NCBI RefSeq assembly: GCF_018143015.1
Contig: NC_054748.1
Coordinates: forward strand, 18,928,725-18,992,724
DNA: 64,000 nucleotides
Direction: 5' to 3'
Origin: Lytechinus variegatus
Lineage: Eukaryota; Echinodermata; Echinoidea; Temnopleuroida; Toxopneustidae
In this document: positions 23,621 through 33,860 of the stretch, in pieces
How the letters are laid out: the number at the start of each line of letters is the position of its first letter
How positions within the stretch are numbered: the stretch's first letter is position 1
The notes under the pieces: model-generated
The model's input: only the letters and a program-made list of their open reading frames with translations
The model's database searches: none
Told to the model about the DNA's origin: nothing
Translations under genes and position numbers: made by a program

Positions 23621-24559
23621 AGTTGTAGAGCAAGGTATAAATCACCTTGAATTTCTGGGGAGGGGGGCAGGGGGAGGAGGAGGTTCTTAAACTAGCACAT
23701 CAATGATGTGGAGCTCATCCGGCATCTCGCGACAAAAATTTAACACAATTTTAATTTCAGCCCAGTTGACACTGTATGGAATTTTATTGGTGACATATAT
23801 TGAGGATATAGAATTGAAATTGATGAAGAAATGACATAGAAGCATATTTTGTGATCTATAAATTTCATATGAATTAAGTATTAATAATTATCTATCAAAG
23901 TTTCTTAACTATGTGTAGAACCTTGGTAAACCTCATGTAGCTCTCAGATGGAACTAAAATAACCAAAGACAATCAACAAATGAATAAGTAATTTTTGTGA
24001 GTTTTAAAAATATATGAATTTAAATTAGCATATTTAAGTAGTTCCAAAATTCTATATTGAAATTTTGTACCACTACCTTGAGCTATTATATAAAGCAAAC
24101 AATATTGAAATTGATCAACAAATGAAGAAGAATTTTTTTTGTATTTTTGTGTAGAAGTTTGGTGAACCTCATAAAGTTCTAGATGGAAGAAGAAAAAAAG
24201 TAAATCAGTCAACAAAATTTCAGAACTTAAGTGATATGGAGAGTGGTGCACATCTTGGGGAGGTGGAACTACAAGGTTTGGAAAATCAGCTTTTGAAAGT
24301 AGAAGGGCAGTACACATTTTGTTTTGCTTGCCAGTGTTGGAACTCCTCTGATTCAGCGGAAGGTTTCACATTCACCCCGTGTCGTACCCCCAGCCTATGC
24401 CCTTGAGGGGATGCTTATGTTAAGAGTGTTTAGATCATGTTTATGTTCCTGATGGCCACCCCTTTAACCTTCTTTATTTTGATGTCAGTTTTCAAAGACC
24501 TCTTCCGCCCTCCCCCGAAACCTAGAAATATAACTGAAGGTGATTAATACCTTCACACT
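23621..24559. other. No supported feature
   Basis: AT-rich sequence with a G-run (23655-23680). A loosely repeated phrase (TTGGTAAACCTCATGTAG near 23922; TTGGTGAACCTCATAAAG near 24160) recurs in reverse in the 26.6-27.1 kb repeats. No exon or terminal repeat is convincing. Confidence 0.4.
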
Positions 24560-24845
24560 CTGGTGTGAAAATTTTAGAAGACATTTATAAATTAATATGA
24601 ATCTTTACCCCAAGAGGAATATTTGTTCCAACTGTTATGAGCACTGACTAAAAACTGGGGAAGTAGGTTGATCCACTGAGTTTCCTGCATTTCTGTCTAT
24701 CATATGTTGTTACCATGGTAACACAATTTCTGAAACACACAAAAAAGTGCCTTGTACATCTTTACTTCAATACCAATGTGTGTGCCTAATTTCATGAGAA
24801 TTGATTGAAAACTGATGAAGCAGTTTGAATCCGTAGAAATTTCCT
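24560..24845. repeat. Inverted copy of the X-box-bearing repeat
   Basis: Reverse complement of the 21.2-22.4 kb units: TGTGTGCCTAATTTCATGAG and GTTACCATGGTAAC at 24709-24722. Confidence 0.7.
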
Positions 24846-24869
24846 CATATAATGTTTTTTTTTTGGTAT

Positions 24870-25105
24870 GTAGGTAGATAAAAACAAAATACAGGCTAAG
24901 TTCGAATTCGGAGTTTGCAGGTCAAAGGTCACAGCTCATTAGATATGCGAATTGGTTTGCGCATGATAACGTATGAAATATTCAACAAATTAAAAAAAAA
25001 ATTGGTGTGTAGGTAGACGACATTAAAATACAGGCTAATTTCGAATTTGGAGTCCAAAGGTCAAAGGTCACAGTTCATTGAATATGCCAGTTGATTTCTG
25101 CATTG
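24870..25105. repeat. About 140-bp tandem repeat with DR1 motifs, part 1
   Basis: Two units share GTAGGTAGA, ACAGGCTAA and CAAAGGTCACAG. Each carries AGGTCAAAGGTCA (24919-24931 and 25058-25070), the consensus direct repeat with 1-bp spacing for nuclear receptors. The array continues at 27190-27715; the material between looks inserted. Confidence 0.75.
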
Positions 25106-25119
25106 TTATGTACTATTAA

Positions 25120-25702
25120 AAGGGATGGTCCGGGCTAAAAATATTTATATATTAATACATAGAGTAGAATTCACTGAGCAAAATGCCAAAAATTTCATAA
25201 AAATCGGATAACAAATAATAAAGTTATTGGAGTTTGAAGTTTAGCAATATTTTGTGAAAACAGTTGTCATGAACATTCATTAGGTGGGCTGATGATGTCA
25301 CACCTCAAATTTCTGTTTTCTTATGTTATTACATAAAATCATATTTTTTTCATTACTTCATACTTTTGTGAATAATATGTCTCCCTTATAATGAAATAAG
25401 TTGCAGCAATAAATATCTAATGCACTAGATCTGTTGTCAATCCAATTTTTCTAGTTCTTGGAGGAAAAATATTGAATAAACCTAATTTCATGTATTGAAA
25501 TAAAAAAGAACAAGTGGGGATGTGACATCATCAGCCCACCTAATAAATATTTATCATGACTGTTTTCACAAAATATTGCTAAATTTTGAAATTCAATAAC
25601 TTTGTTTTTTGTTATGCGATTTTGATGAAATTTTCGGCATTTTGCTCAGTGAATTCTACTCTATTCATTAAGCTATAAATACTTTCAGCTTGGATCATCC
25701 CT
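25120..25702. mobile_element. Fold-back MITE with long inverted repeats, TTAA-flanked
   Basis: TTAA at 25116-25119 and 25703-25706. The arms are about 230-250 bp: AGGGATGGTCCGGGCTAAAA versus, reverse-complemented, AGGGATGATCCAAGCTGAAA. They continue through GTAGAATTCACTGAGCAAAA and TGGGCTGATGATGTCAC. The element is almost all inverted repeat and non-coding. A similar TGATGTCATATCCCCAC segment lies in the Y modules (4689-4710, 16192-16212). Confidence 0.85.
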
Positions 25703-25924
25703 TTAAAGAATCCTTGAATAGAAATTGCCAGCTGTAATGCACATGCTCCCTAGTAATCTACATGCCATTGAATGACAATAGAACAATAGATGGACACCTG
25801 AATGGAATACCATTGACAATGTAAAGAATGTCTCTGCTCTGAACTTCAAAGCCACTTCACTACCCAGTAGCCAAGTAGACGGAGAGCACCTCCCTAAAGT
25901 CTCTGGTGTTGCCTACATGCTCAT

Positions 25925-26590
25925 GTGACAAGGACTTTTGGACTTGAAGAATATCACACAGAAGCAGGGGATTTTTCAACCTACGTTGAGAGATTTGAGC
26001 AAATTTTGGAAGCAAATGATGTACCAGAAGGCAAAAGAGTGGCAGGATTTTTGAGTGCGATAGGTGCAAGTCTTATACTTTTGAAGAGTCTTGTTAGTCC
26101 TGTGGGGCATTTCATAATGCTGTTCGTAAGTTGAGAGCGACTTTAAGAACGACTGGTGATCGTTTCTTGTGCGCTAAAACCATTGCCAGTGAATATACCA
26201 TTTACCACAAGAAAGGATCACCAGTCGTTCTTAATATCGCTCTTACAAACAGATTTATGAAATAGCTACCTGAGCAGCCTTCACGAAAGACTTATTCGCA
26301 ATCATTGGTTTCTACACTTACTGCTCATCTGTCTCCAAAGCCTTTAGAATTTTGCGGAAAGTTTCAAATTTCGTCAGCGTAACCAGCTTCCTCGTCATGA
26401 ATCAATTTCTGAATATGCAGCTGAATTGAGGTGCTTGTCATGTGAGTTTGGTACCTTTCTACAAGAAGCATTATGGGACAAATATGTATGTGAACTTCAA
26501 CACCGTGTAATTCAGAAGGAGTAATTGAGTGAGGTAGTTGACAAGGCAAGGCAGGATGCGCTAGCTATGGAATTAGCTGACAATGTGAAA
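25925..26590 (+). mobile_element. Ty3/Gypsy-like LTR retrotransposon gag fossil (broken)
   Basis: Two segments (about 25925-26100 and 26270-26590) resemble the capsid region of Ty3/Gypsy gag, with wording such as TYVERFEQILEAND and, after the insertion, SPKPLEFCGKF. They are separated by a MITE. No LTRs, protease, reverse transcriptase or integrase are visible nearby. It is a short, clearly broken relic with several breaks and looks old relative to the nested MITE. Confidence 0.65.
26103..26268. mobile_element. Short MITE inserted in the gag fossil
   Basis: Inverted repeats: GGGGCATTTCATAATGCTGT on the left; reverse-complemented right end GGTAGCTATTTCATAAATCT, both running into AAGAACGACTGGTGATC. 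It is about 165 bp and non-coding. A related end (GGGTGTTTCATAAAGCTGTT) occurs at 31486. Confidence 0.7.
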
Positions 26591-26629
26591 TAAAGGAGAG
26601 TTCAAAAATTTGTAGTGTGAATTGAATTG

Positions 26630-27080
26630 AATGCTACTTTAAGCGCATTTTTTCAGAATTCACAAAAGTGTTTCTTTATTTGTTGACTGATTTGGATTTT
26701 TTGCTTCCATATTGTAGAGCTTCATGAGGTCCACCAATTTTGTACACAGAGTTTTGAAATTTTGCCTATAGAAACATTTTTATGATAATTTATGCGAAAT
26801 TTATGCATATTTCTAAAAACTCAAATACAATTTTAATTCTGTTTGCTTTACACAGAAGTTTGAAACTCATTAGATATGCTTATTTATGTGCATTTTCATA
26901 ATTAACAAAAAATGCTTCTTCATTCGTTGACCGATTTTGATTTTTTTCTTTCATCTGGTAGAGCTTCATGCAGTCCACCAAATTTCTGCACAGAATTTTA
27001 AGTAGAAAATTATTTTGGCTAATTTATGTAAAATTTATTCATGAATCACAGAAAATGTCTCTTCTGCATTTGTTGACTGA
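26630..27080. repeat. Degenerate tandem repeat
   Basis: The phrase TTTATTTGTTGACTGATTT is followed by CATATTGTAGAGCTTCATG and GGTCCACCAA. It recurs near 26670, 26910 and (partly) 27060. It abuts the DR1 repeats and may be part of the same family. Confidence 0.55.
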
Positions 27081-27189
27081 TTTTGATATTTATGCCCCGC
27101 AGACGAAGACCTGAGGGAGCATTAAGCGTTGCCCCTGTCCGTCCGTCAGTACCCCTACTTGGTTTCTGCACAATAACTCACAAAATATG

Positions 27190-27715
27190 AAACAGATTTT
27201 TAACATTTTTAGTGTGTAGGTAGATGACACCAAAATTGAGGCTAAGTTTGAAATCGGAGTCTGCAGATCAAAGGTCACAGCTCATTAAATATGGGAGTTG
27301 GTTTTCGCGTAATAACTCAAAAAATATTTAACTGATTGTAAAAATTGTGTGTGTGTGGGTAGATGACACAAAAATACAGGCTTAGTTCGATTTCTGAGTC
27401 CGCAGTTGAAAGTTCAAAGGTTACCGCTCATTAAATGTGCAAGTTGGTTTCCGCATGATAACTTACGAAATATTAAATGGATTTTAAAAAATTTGGTGCG
27501 TATAGGTAGATGACACCAAAATACAGGCTTAGTTTGAATTTGGAGTCCGCAGGGGAAAGGTCACAGCTCATTAAATATGCAAGTTGGTTTCTGCATAATA
27601 ACTTATATTCATATTCAACAGATTAAAAAAAAATGTGTGTAGGTATGTAGATGACACCAAAATACAGGCTTAGTTTGAATTCGCAGTCTGCAGGTCAAAG
27701 GTCACAGCTCATTGG
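27190..27715. repeat. About 140-bp tandem repeat with DR1 motifs, part 2
   Basis: Four units start at about 27208, 27356, 27503 and 27641 with GTAGGTAGATGACACCAAAA, then ACAGGCTTAG and a CAAAGGTCACAGCTCATTAA-type phrase. A perfect AGGTCAAAGGTCA lies at 27692-27704 and a one-base variant at 27265-27277. Confidence 0.75.
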
Positions 27716-27985
27716 GTGATTTCAAGTACGGTGTTGAAATCTGGTGTTGGTGTTGGGACAACACCAGATTCAACACCGTACTTGAAATCACGCTGGTGTT
27801 AGGATTGACCTCGGAAAATATGACGTATTTCCGGCAATTTGTGTTGAGCTCTGGTGTTGAATGCCGTCTGCTGAACCGAGCATTATAGCTGGTGTTGACG
27901 ATCTACATGCAATTTCCCTATTCAACACCAACCCCCTGGGATTGAGGAAATCGTGATTTCAAGTTCGGTGTTGGTGTTGAATTGT
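27716..27985. mobile_element. Fold-back element (34-bp hairpin plus third motif copy)
   Basis: The left arm 27716-27749 and right arm 27759-27791 pair almost perfectly (one bulged A) around a 9-nt loop. The arms begin GTGATTTCAAGTACGGTGTT. A third, direct-orientation copy starts near 27950 (GTGATTTCAAGTTCGGTGTT). The sequence between is rich in GGTGTTG. It is probably a small DNA element; no target duplication is assigned. Confidence 0.6.
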
Positions 27986-28164
27986 AGTTCGTGAACAGGA
28001 ATTTATCCCTTGAGATGCAGTCCGCGTAACGGCTGCTCTGCTAATGCCAGGGTAACTATGCTGCATTTCTGCCGAGCGCATAGAGATTTCTGATAAAGTA
28101 GGTGTATACAAAGCATTATATAATTAAGTATGATTATCATTTATTATCTTATATTATTCTTCAG

Positions 28165-28295
28165 ATGAGTGTGGACGTATCATAGTTGACGGGGATGAGA
28201 TGTTAATGAGTGCTGACTATCCCGATGGGTATTATGGGCTTGAAACGTGTGAATGGCTCATCAGTGCTCCTGTCAACCAGTTTGTACTATTACAG
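28165..28295 (+). CDS. Exon encoding the first half of a CUB domain
   Basis: The exon is bounded by TTATATTATTCTTCAG at the acceptor and CAG|gtaaat at the donor. It enters in phase 1 and leaves in phase 0. The translation contains ECGRIIVDGDEM, ADYPDGYYGLETCEWLI and PVNQFVLLQ: a first cysteine, the 'Y-P..Y' turn, and the C-x-W strand typical of CUB domains (extracellular beta-sandwich modules of about 110 residues in secreted and membrane proteins). The next exon at 29988 continues in phase 0, which supports the pair. No upstream exon or signal peptide was found, so the gene start is outside what I can read. CUB identity is from motif recognition, not a search. Confidence 0.65.
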
Positions 28296-29987
28296 GTAAA
28301 TCATCCTCCCTTCCAAACCCTGTAACATAAACAGTTGCAATCAATACTTATAACATTTTGTTCATGGCTTGCCATAGATGTGCATTGATGTCTAATTGTA
28401 GAATTGATTACGTTATTAATGTAACAAGACCCTTGATTTTTCAATATAGTGCTTACTTATGTGGAAAAGTGCATGTATTCAAGTGTCTTTCAGTTGTTAG
28501 CTAGATTAGATTGAATTCCCTCATGATGGTAGACATCCAGGAGAAGAATAATCATGCAAAAAGTGGTGACACATGACCTTGACCTTTTAGAGAGAAAAAA
28601 TGTGGCGTAACGTATGGGACGAAGAAAAAAAATTAACATTTTTTTCAAGTTGAGAATTATTTCATTTGACAACTTGTAACTTAATGTGAAAGAAGTCACA
28701 ATACTCTAGTATATCTAAGGCAAGTTTCACGCCATAAGCTGAATCCCTATAATTTCAGACTCTAATTAAACAAATTAATGACATATGGGACATTTTGTCC
28801 CCATAGAGAAAGTACACAATTTCCCCCATAATTCAAAATATTGAAATAATCTAAAATATGGAAATAACAAAAGAGTTTCTTTCTTTTAAAATGTTCTATT
28901 GAGACATATTTGATATGACTGGAGAGGAAAATTAGCAATTCCAACATTTATTTTCTCGTTTTTCATGGTTTCATGAATTTCTTATGTATTTGTTTTTAAT
29001 TTTTTTTCATATTTTTCCATTTTTCCAATTTTTTTGCCTCGATTGTTTTCATTAATCAGTATTCATAGCAAATCAGTCTTTAAAATCTAAAGAAAAGGTA
29101 AATAAATCACTTTTAGAGCACTCTTGACATTTGTTTTTCTCCATTCACTTTGTACACAAATCTCCCCATTGACATTGTGTGTTAATGTCCCGTACGTAAC
29201 ATGTCCCATACGTAACAATTTTTAATTAACTTTTAATTAAAAAGTAAACTCTATTTTTGAAACTTTTTGTGGTAAAACAATTTCATTCCTGATAAATTAG
29301 AACTTCCCAGAGATGCAACAATACAAGTATTGTATTGTGAGAAATAACTTTAAAAAAAAATCCTCAAAATGTTACGTATGGGACATTTCATCCTTGGACA
29401 AGACTTAATTTGCATAATTAATTAGATGATACCACTCTTTTCCCCCAAAGATGTTAGGGGGTCCATGTCCCACCTATGACTAAATCTCAGAAATTTTGTT
29501 TTCATTTTCTATGAGTTTTTATAATTGTCCCATACGTAACACCCATTTTACCAATTATGCAAATTAGGTGCCCCAAATTAGCATAAATGTCCATATTATC
29601 AAATTTTTCTTAATGAAATTTTAAAATTCAACATTTGGGCTTTCTTACCAAACCAAAAATTACTTCTTAAATTAAAGATGAAATTTTGCCTTCTAGGGTG
29701 ACCTTTTCTTGGACTTGTCCATATAGACTAATACAGAGAGAAAGAGAGACAAGTAAAGAGATGATTGTTGAGGGTTCAACCATGTATTATATTATTGCAT
29801 ACATATTTGTGTGTCCATATTTGTCCATGAAGTATTTTCTCCATACATTGACAACAATCATTCTTAACAAAATAACATGTTTTTAGAGTGTCAAGGAATA
29901 TTTGTTTCGAGATGAACAACATGATCTGAAAGAATATATTAAGAAAATATTTGATGACTCTTCTCTTGTTATTCTTGTGATGTCTAG
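28296..29987 (+). other. Intron 1 of the CUB-like gene
   Basis: AT-rich with runs of A and T. The motif GTTACGTATGGGACATT or its complement (for example TGTCCCATACGTAACA) recurs near 28605, 29190-29215, 29370 and 29528, suggesting a degenerate repeat. It contains no other coding signal. Confidence 0.5.
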
Positions 29988-30222
29988 ATCCTGAATTTGG
30001 ACACCCGGGCTGGAGTTGGCTTTGTAGTGATTGGTAACGGCGTTGACTTCTCTTCGGAGAGCACCCTCTATGTTCTGTCTGGCTCCAATGACAATGCTGG
30101 GACCACACCCATCCCTGACGAGATCCTCAGTCCTGGTCAACACCTTTGAATATCCTTCAAGACTTCAGAATCAACCCTTGATCATGAAGGGTTCTTGATG
30201 TATGGTACATTGGCCACTCAAG
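29988..30222 (+). CDS. Exon encoding the second half of the CUB domain, with an in-frame TGA
   Basis: Acceptor TTGTGATGTCTAG, donor CAAG|gtgagg; 235 bp, entering in phase 0 and leaving in phase 1. It reads ILNLDTRAGVGFVVIGNG, FSSESTLYVLSG, then EILSPGQHL, a TGA at 30147-30149, and ISFKTSESTLDHEGFLMYG. The last part has the expected CUB ending (strand L-W-I-x-F, then 'GF...Y'). The TGA sits exactly where family members often have tryptophan (TGG), so one base accounts for it. It could be a disabled gene, a segregating null allele, a read error, or recoding; the phase 0 join to the previous exon is intact. Confidence 0.6.
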
Positions 30223-30242
30223 GTGAGGTCATACAGATGGTT

Positions 30243-30905
30243 TATTTCCAATTTGGTCTAATGCCAACTCGTCCAATTACCAACTCGTATTTTGTTAACA
30301 AATTTTCGGCATTACTCCTATGTGTTTTAAGATCGCATGCTCGATCTTCAATGAAATCATAAGTAAGAAAAAATTGGAACCAGTGGTATTCAAACCTACC
30401 ATCTACTGCTTTCAGGGCAGCGACTTAACCACCAGGCTATTCTGGTTCACGGCTAAATCACGATGAGCTGGAATTCAAATACCCTCGATCCTCTTCTTTC
30501 TGACTCATTAATATGCATAATATCCAAATGCAGTCCGAAACTCATATACTATCATTTGGTCAACTATCAGTTCGTCTACTATCAACATGATCTAATTGCC
30601 AATTCGTCCCCTAATTACCAGTTACTCTATGACCATTTTGTGTAATAACCAGTTGGTCCAATAGTCATTTAATCCATATTCCACTTGGTCAAATTGGACA
30701 AAATGTTAATTAGGCAAAATGAATCCAAATAAAATGCATATAAGACCAACTGTTTACAAGACAAAATGGTCATAGACGAACTGGTGATTAGACAAAGTGA
30801 TGATTGGACCAAATAGTTATTGGACCAAATGGTTGTTAGACGAAATGTTGATGGACATGATGGTATTTATAGTAAAATGTGATGGGTGGACGAGTTGGCA
30901 ATAGA
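30243..30905. mobile_element. Quasi-palindromic element built of GACCAAATGG-type motifs
   Basis: The left half carries CCAATTTGGTC/CCAACTCGTCC-type motifs and the right half carries their complements (GGACCAAATGGTTGTTAGAC), spaced about 15-25 bp. The design (inverted terminal domains of short tandem motifs) recalls the sea urchin TU fold-back elements, an inference from general knowledge. A tRNA-like SINE head sits inside at 30384-30450. The element lies in the intron after the exon at 29988. Confidence 0.5.
30384..30450 (-). mobile_element. tRNA-like SINE head
   Basis: On the minus strand an A-box-like TAGCCTGGTGG is followed about 40 nt later by a B-box-like GGTTTGAATACC, with spacing as in tRNA genes. 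No continuous SINE body is obvious because it is embedded in the palindromic motif array. A functional tRNA is unlikely. Confidence 0.45.
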
Positions 30906-31485
30906 CGAATCAGCAATTTACCGTAGTTTTATCTGGAGAAATTAGTGAAGCGGTTAGTCTGTGATTTTCACCGACTTGTTTGCTCTAAGCCAAATATACT
31001 CCGGGTTGAGTTGATCCGCTTGTACTGCAGACCGACTTTAAACCCCCTTTCATATTGGCAAGCACCGCAGCGGTGTATCCGCAGTCGTTGTCCTAGTTTC
31101 CAAGCAAATTCCCGCCATACGTGTGGCCGAATCACAGCGATAAGCGCATACCGCATTTCCGGTGCAGAGTAACTCTGTTTGTAACCATCTTCTTGAAGTG
31201 GGTTGAGTACTCCGCTTTGAATCCGGATCGAACTAATCTCATAATTTTCATATTGCCCTCCAAAGTGGAGTAACTCCTGGACTCCGGACTAACTCCACTT
31301 CGGCTCTCACTGTGAAAGGGGTATCCGCTGCAGTGATTTTGGGTAGCTCATAACAATAGTCACTGAAAATCACTGAACATTTGTTTCATGAAATGCTCAG
31401 CAGCTTCCAGTTTGGATTAGTCAGCATCAATGACAATGATGTTGAAAATCATTATACAGCAGCCCCTTTGAAAAGCACCAGGTGG

Positions 31486-31560
31486 GTGTTTCATAAAGCT
31501 GTTTGTAATTTATGAACAACTAAAAAGTTTACAACAAATGGTACATGCAGACTTGCCAAC
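31486..31560. mobile_element. Fragment of a GTTTCATAAAGCTGTT MITE
   Basis: GGGTGTTTCATAAAGCTGTT is the terminal sequence of a MITE type also seen at 26103. Only one end is recognised here. The rest of 30906-32020 is intronic AT-rich sequence with a SINE-body-like scrap near 31905 (CACTCCCTAGGGAGTGTTCC). Confidence 0.45.
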
Positions 31561-32020
31561 CAGTACATTTTGGGCGTATTTGGTACGTTATTGCAACCAA
31601 AATGAGGTGGTACATTTTTTCTCAAGAAAATATATTTTGTAAATTTTTTTTTTTACAAAATCGGAACTCTTTGAGAAAAAAATCATCTCTATCTGTTTAT
31701 ATATCATAAAACTTACACAAATATGGTTATGAGATCAATGTAATTTCAGGTAACTTGTTTTTTTTTCAATCATTTTGTTGAAACCAGGGTGAGATATACA
31801 CATGTTTCAATTGTTTTATTTTTTCCTCTGCAAGAGCAGTGCAGGTCTGAGTGACTCTTTTAGGGCTGTCACTCAGTCCTGCACACAGCTTATGCACATA
31901 CTCCACTCCCTAGGGAGTGTTCCAGCCAATTGAGCTAAAATATGTTTAAGTCACTGCAAAATCAGTTCCTGAAATGGTCGTGCAAGGGTTAACTCTTAAT
32001 AAACACTGTTTATGTTATAG

Positions 32021-32184
32021 CTTCCTTTTGGAGCCAAAAATTGCTTGGAAGGTTCAGGGTTGGTAATGTCCCCCAACTATCATCAACCATATCCTGACAA
32101 CCAAGACTGTACCTGGCTTATCAGAGTACCCAGCATGAATTGTCTTGTCAGGGTTGAGTTCATTGCAGTCTTTCTGGAAGAGAA
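32021..32184 (+). CDS. Exon encoding the first half of a second CUB domain
   Basis: The frame beginning at 32021 reads GAKNCLEGSGLVMSPNYHQP, then YPDNQDCTWLIRVP, CLVRVEFIAVFLEEK, up to a strong donor AGAGAA|gtaagt at 32184. This is a clear CUB start: first cysteine, 'SPNYP.PYPDN', and 'C-x-W-x-I'. The obvious acceptor TTATAG before 32021 would enter in phase 0. The preceding exon leaves in phase 1, which fits better if the acceptor is the AG at 32032-32033 (exon start 32034). The exon leaves in phase 2. The start is therefore uncertain by 13 bp, but the domain call is firm. Confidence 0.65.
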
Positions 32185-32215
32185 GTAAGTTCATGATCTT
32201 ATCTTGAAACCAATA

Positions 32216-32557
32216 ATTATAATAATAATAGCCAGTTTTTATAAAACGCTTTTCCCAGAATGGCCCAAAGCGCGTAGCAGCTTATTACTACCCTGGTAAT
32301 TGGATTCATTTCAATCAAGCACAAAAAGTGCACAATTTCCACTCCCTGGGGAGCATTCCTTGCAGCCACATTATAGCTTGCAAAATCAAGCATACAATAT
32401 CTTTTGCATCCTACCTGTTACCCATTTAGAACCTGGGTGGAGAGTGGCAAAGTGTGGATTAACACCTTGCCAAAGGACGCTAGACTGTGGCGGGATTCGA
32501 ACACAGGACACTCTGTTTACAAGGTGAGAGTCAGAACCACTACACCACGGCTCTTCC
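32216..32557 (-). mobile_element. tRNA-derived SINE with TTATTA tail
   Basis: On the minus strand: A box region GTGGTGTAGTGG, B box GTTCGAATCCCG, and a body with TTGGCAAGGTGTTAATCC and ACCCAGGTTCTAAATGGGTA. The 3' end is GCGTTTTATAAAAACTGGC followed by TATTATTATTATAATTA. The length (about 340 bp) and order are those of a complete SINE2-type element. It lies 31 bp after the CUB exon donor. Confidence 0.8.
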
Positions 32558-32689
32558 ACTATGGAAAGCCACCAGTGTCATAATCTTACCCATTTGTAAA
32601 CAAGGAGAGCACACTGGTGATCAAAAACTATGTCTTTTCTTTCTAGGGTCAAAACTTTTAGTAACTGATGTGTAATTAGATGTTGTTTG

Positions 32690-33000
32690 AAGGTTTGCAT
32701 GGTGGCATGTACAATTGCTGATGTGGTTTACGGTACACCATGTGGAGTGTTATAGAAGCAGTGGATAGAAGAAGAGAAGGAAGTGGATAGGCGAGAAAGT
32801 GGAGATTTGAGAATAGAGTATTCTTTCTTGAGAATAGTCCTGAAAAGGACTGTAAACCAGAAGGAATGTTGAGTGAGAACAGCTTGAGTAGTAGAGCTGA
32901 TGAGGAGATGCTGGCTTGCGTCGGCGAGTAGAGATGATGAGTAGTAGAGAGACTCGACGTTTCGGACAGGTTGACTGTCCGTCTTCAGGATGTGTAATTA
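32690..33000 (-). mobile_element. Possible Penelope-like element fragment
   Basis: On the minus strand CCTGAAGACGGACAG, a short loop, and CTGTCCGAAACGTCG form the hairpin-containing phrase that I associate with Penelope-like retroelement ends; stretches rich in TACTACTC follow. No reverse transcriptase or GIY-YIG domain is visible. Weak call. Confidence 0.35.
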
Positions 33001-33261
33001 TATAGAAATAAATCCTTGAACAAATCTCATATTTATATATTGATTATGCATTGTAAATTTTATATACCAACAGCCAGAACATGACTTTATGCCATTGTTG
33101 ATTATTTTTATTTTGTGCATGATAATGAACATTGAATATCTGATATTCAGATTTAAAAAAAAAATGTTTTCACAGATTAGTTACATGTATAATGCTCTGC
33201 AATGAATTTATCTGTGAAATAAATTTCATGTGAAAAATGATGCATGTCATATCTTGTATAG

Positions 33262-33350
33262 TTTAACCACTTGACTGCATAGCACGTAATATTACGTGCT
33301 GGGCAAGTGTACGATCTGTGCGAGGCACGTAATATTATGTGCTTGACCTA
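33262..33350. repeat. Paired palindromes and possible TTAA-element end
   Basis: GCACGTAATATTACGTGC is a perfect 18-bp palindrome at 33283-33300. A one-mismatch copy lies at 33326-33343. They follow TTAACCACTTGACTGC, which resembles a piggyBac-type end next to TTAA. No matching right end is found before 33660. Confidence 0.55.
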
Positions 33351-33654
33351 TCTTCTGTTTGAGGTGTCAGCACCGCGGTGTTAATACCCGTATGATAAAA
33401 ACAGCGCGTGTATGTCAAATTTTAGACTATGGACACCAGATGGCGCTATTTCACAAAAGTTATCGAAACTTTTGCAGTGATTTATAAATGAAATTATTTC
33501 TTTCAGATTTATACATTTCAGTGTCTTAGCTTTCAAGTGATGCCTAATTTGTTCGGTTTGTAGGATTTTAAAAATTTTGGCCAAAAGGTTTACTATTTTA
33601 TGGAACAGCTCTTCTCGTAATTCAAGTTTTGACCCATCATACAAAGAGTTAGGC

Positions 33655-33860
33655 ACTCAACTACATAGAAATCCATCAATGTCATAATTTAGTCTCCAGG
33701 AAATTTGCACAATGTCCTTTGTAAACTAAGAGAAGCACAGTTAATATTCAAGAAAACAATAAATGCATGAATACACATATCTAGCAAACGTTTCGAACAA
33801 AGATGTACTTTAGGTGCGATGTTGCTGGCTTTCCATAGTGTGGTTGATCGGATTAATCAC
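33655..33860. repeat. Stray copy of the 54-62 kb repeat family
   Basis: GAAATCCATCAATGTCATAA, TTTGTAAACTAAGAGAAGC and TGCTGGCTTTCCATAGT match segments at 55110-55200, 56865-56950, 59920-60010 and 62520-62550. Confidence 0.7.

Noticed and set aside
32955-33000. Hammerhead ribozyme on the minus strand (CTGAAGA, stem, GAAA)
   Set aside because: The core words and stem II are present, but I find no stem I and no adequate stem III or cleavage-site context; only a Penelope-like phrase is kept, at low confidence.
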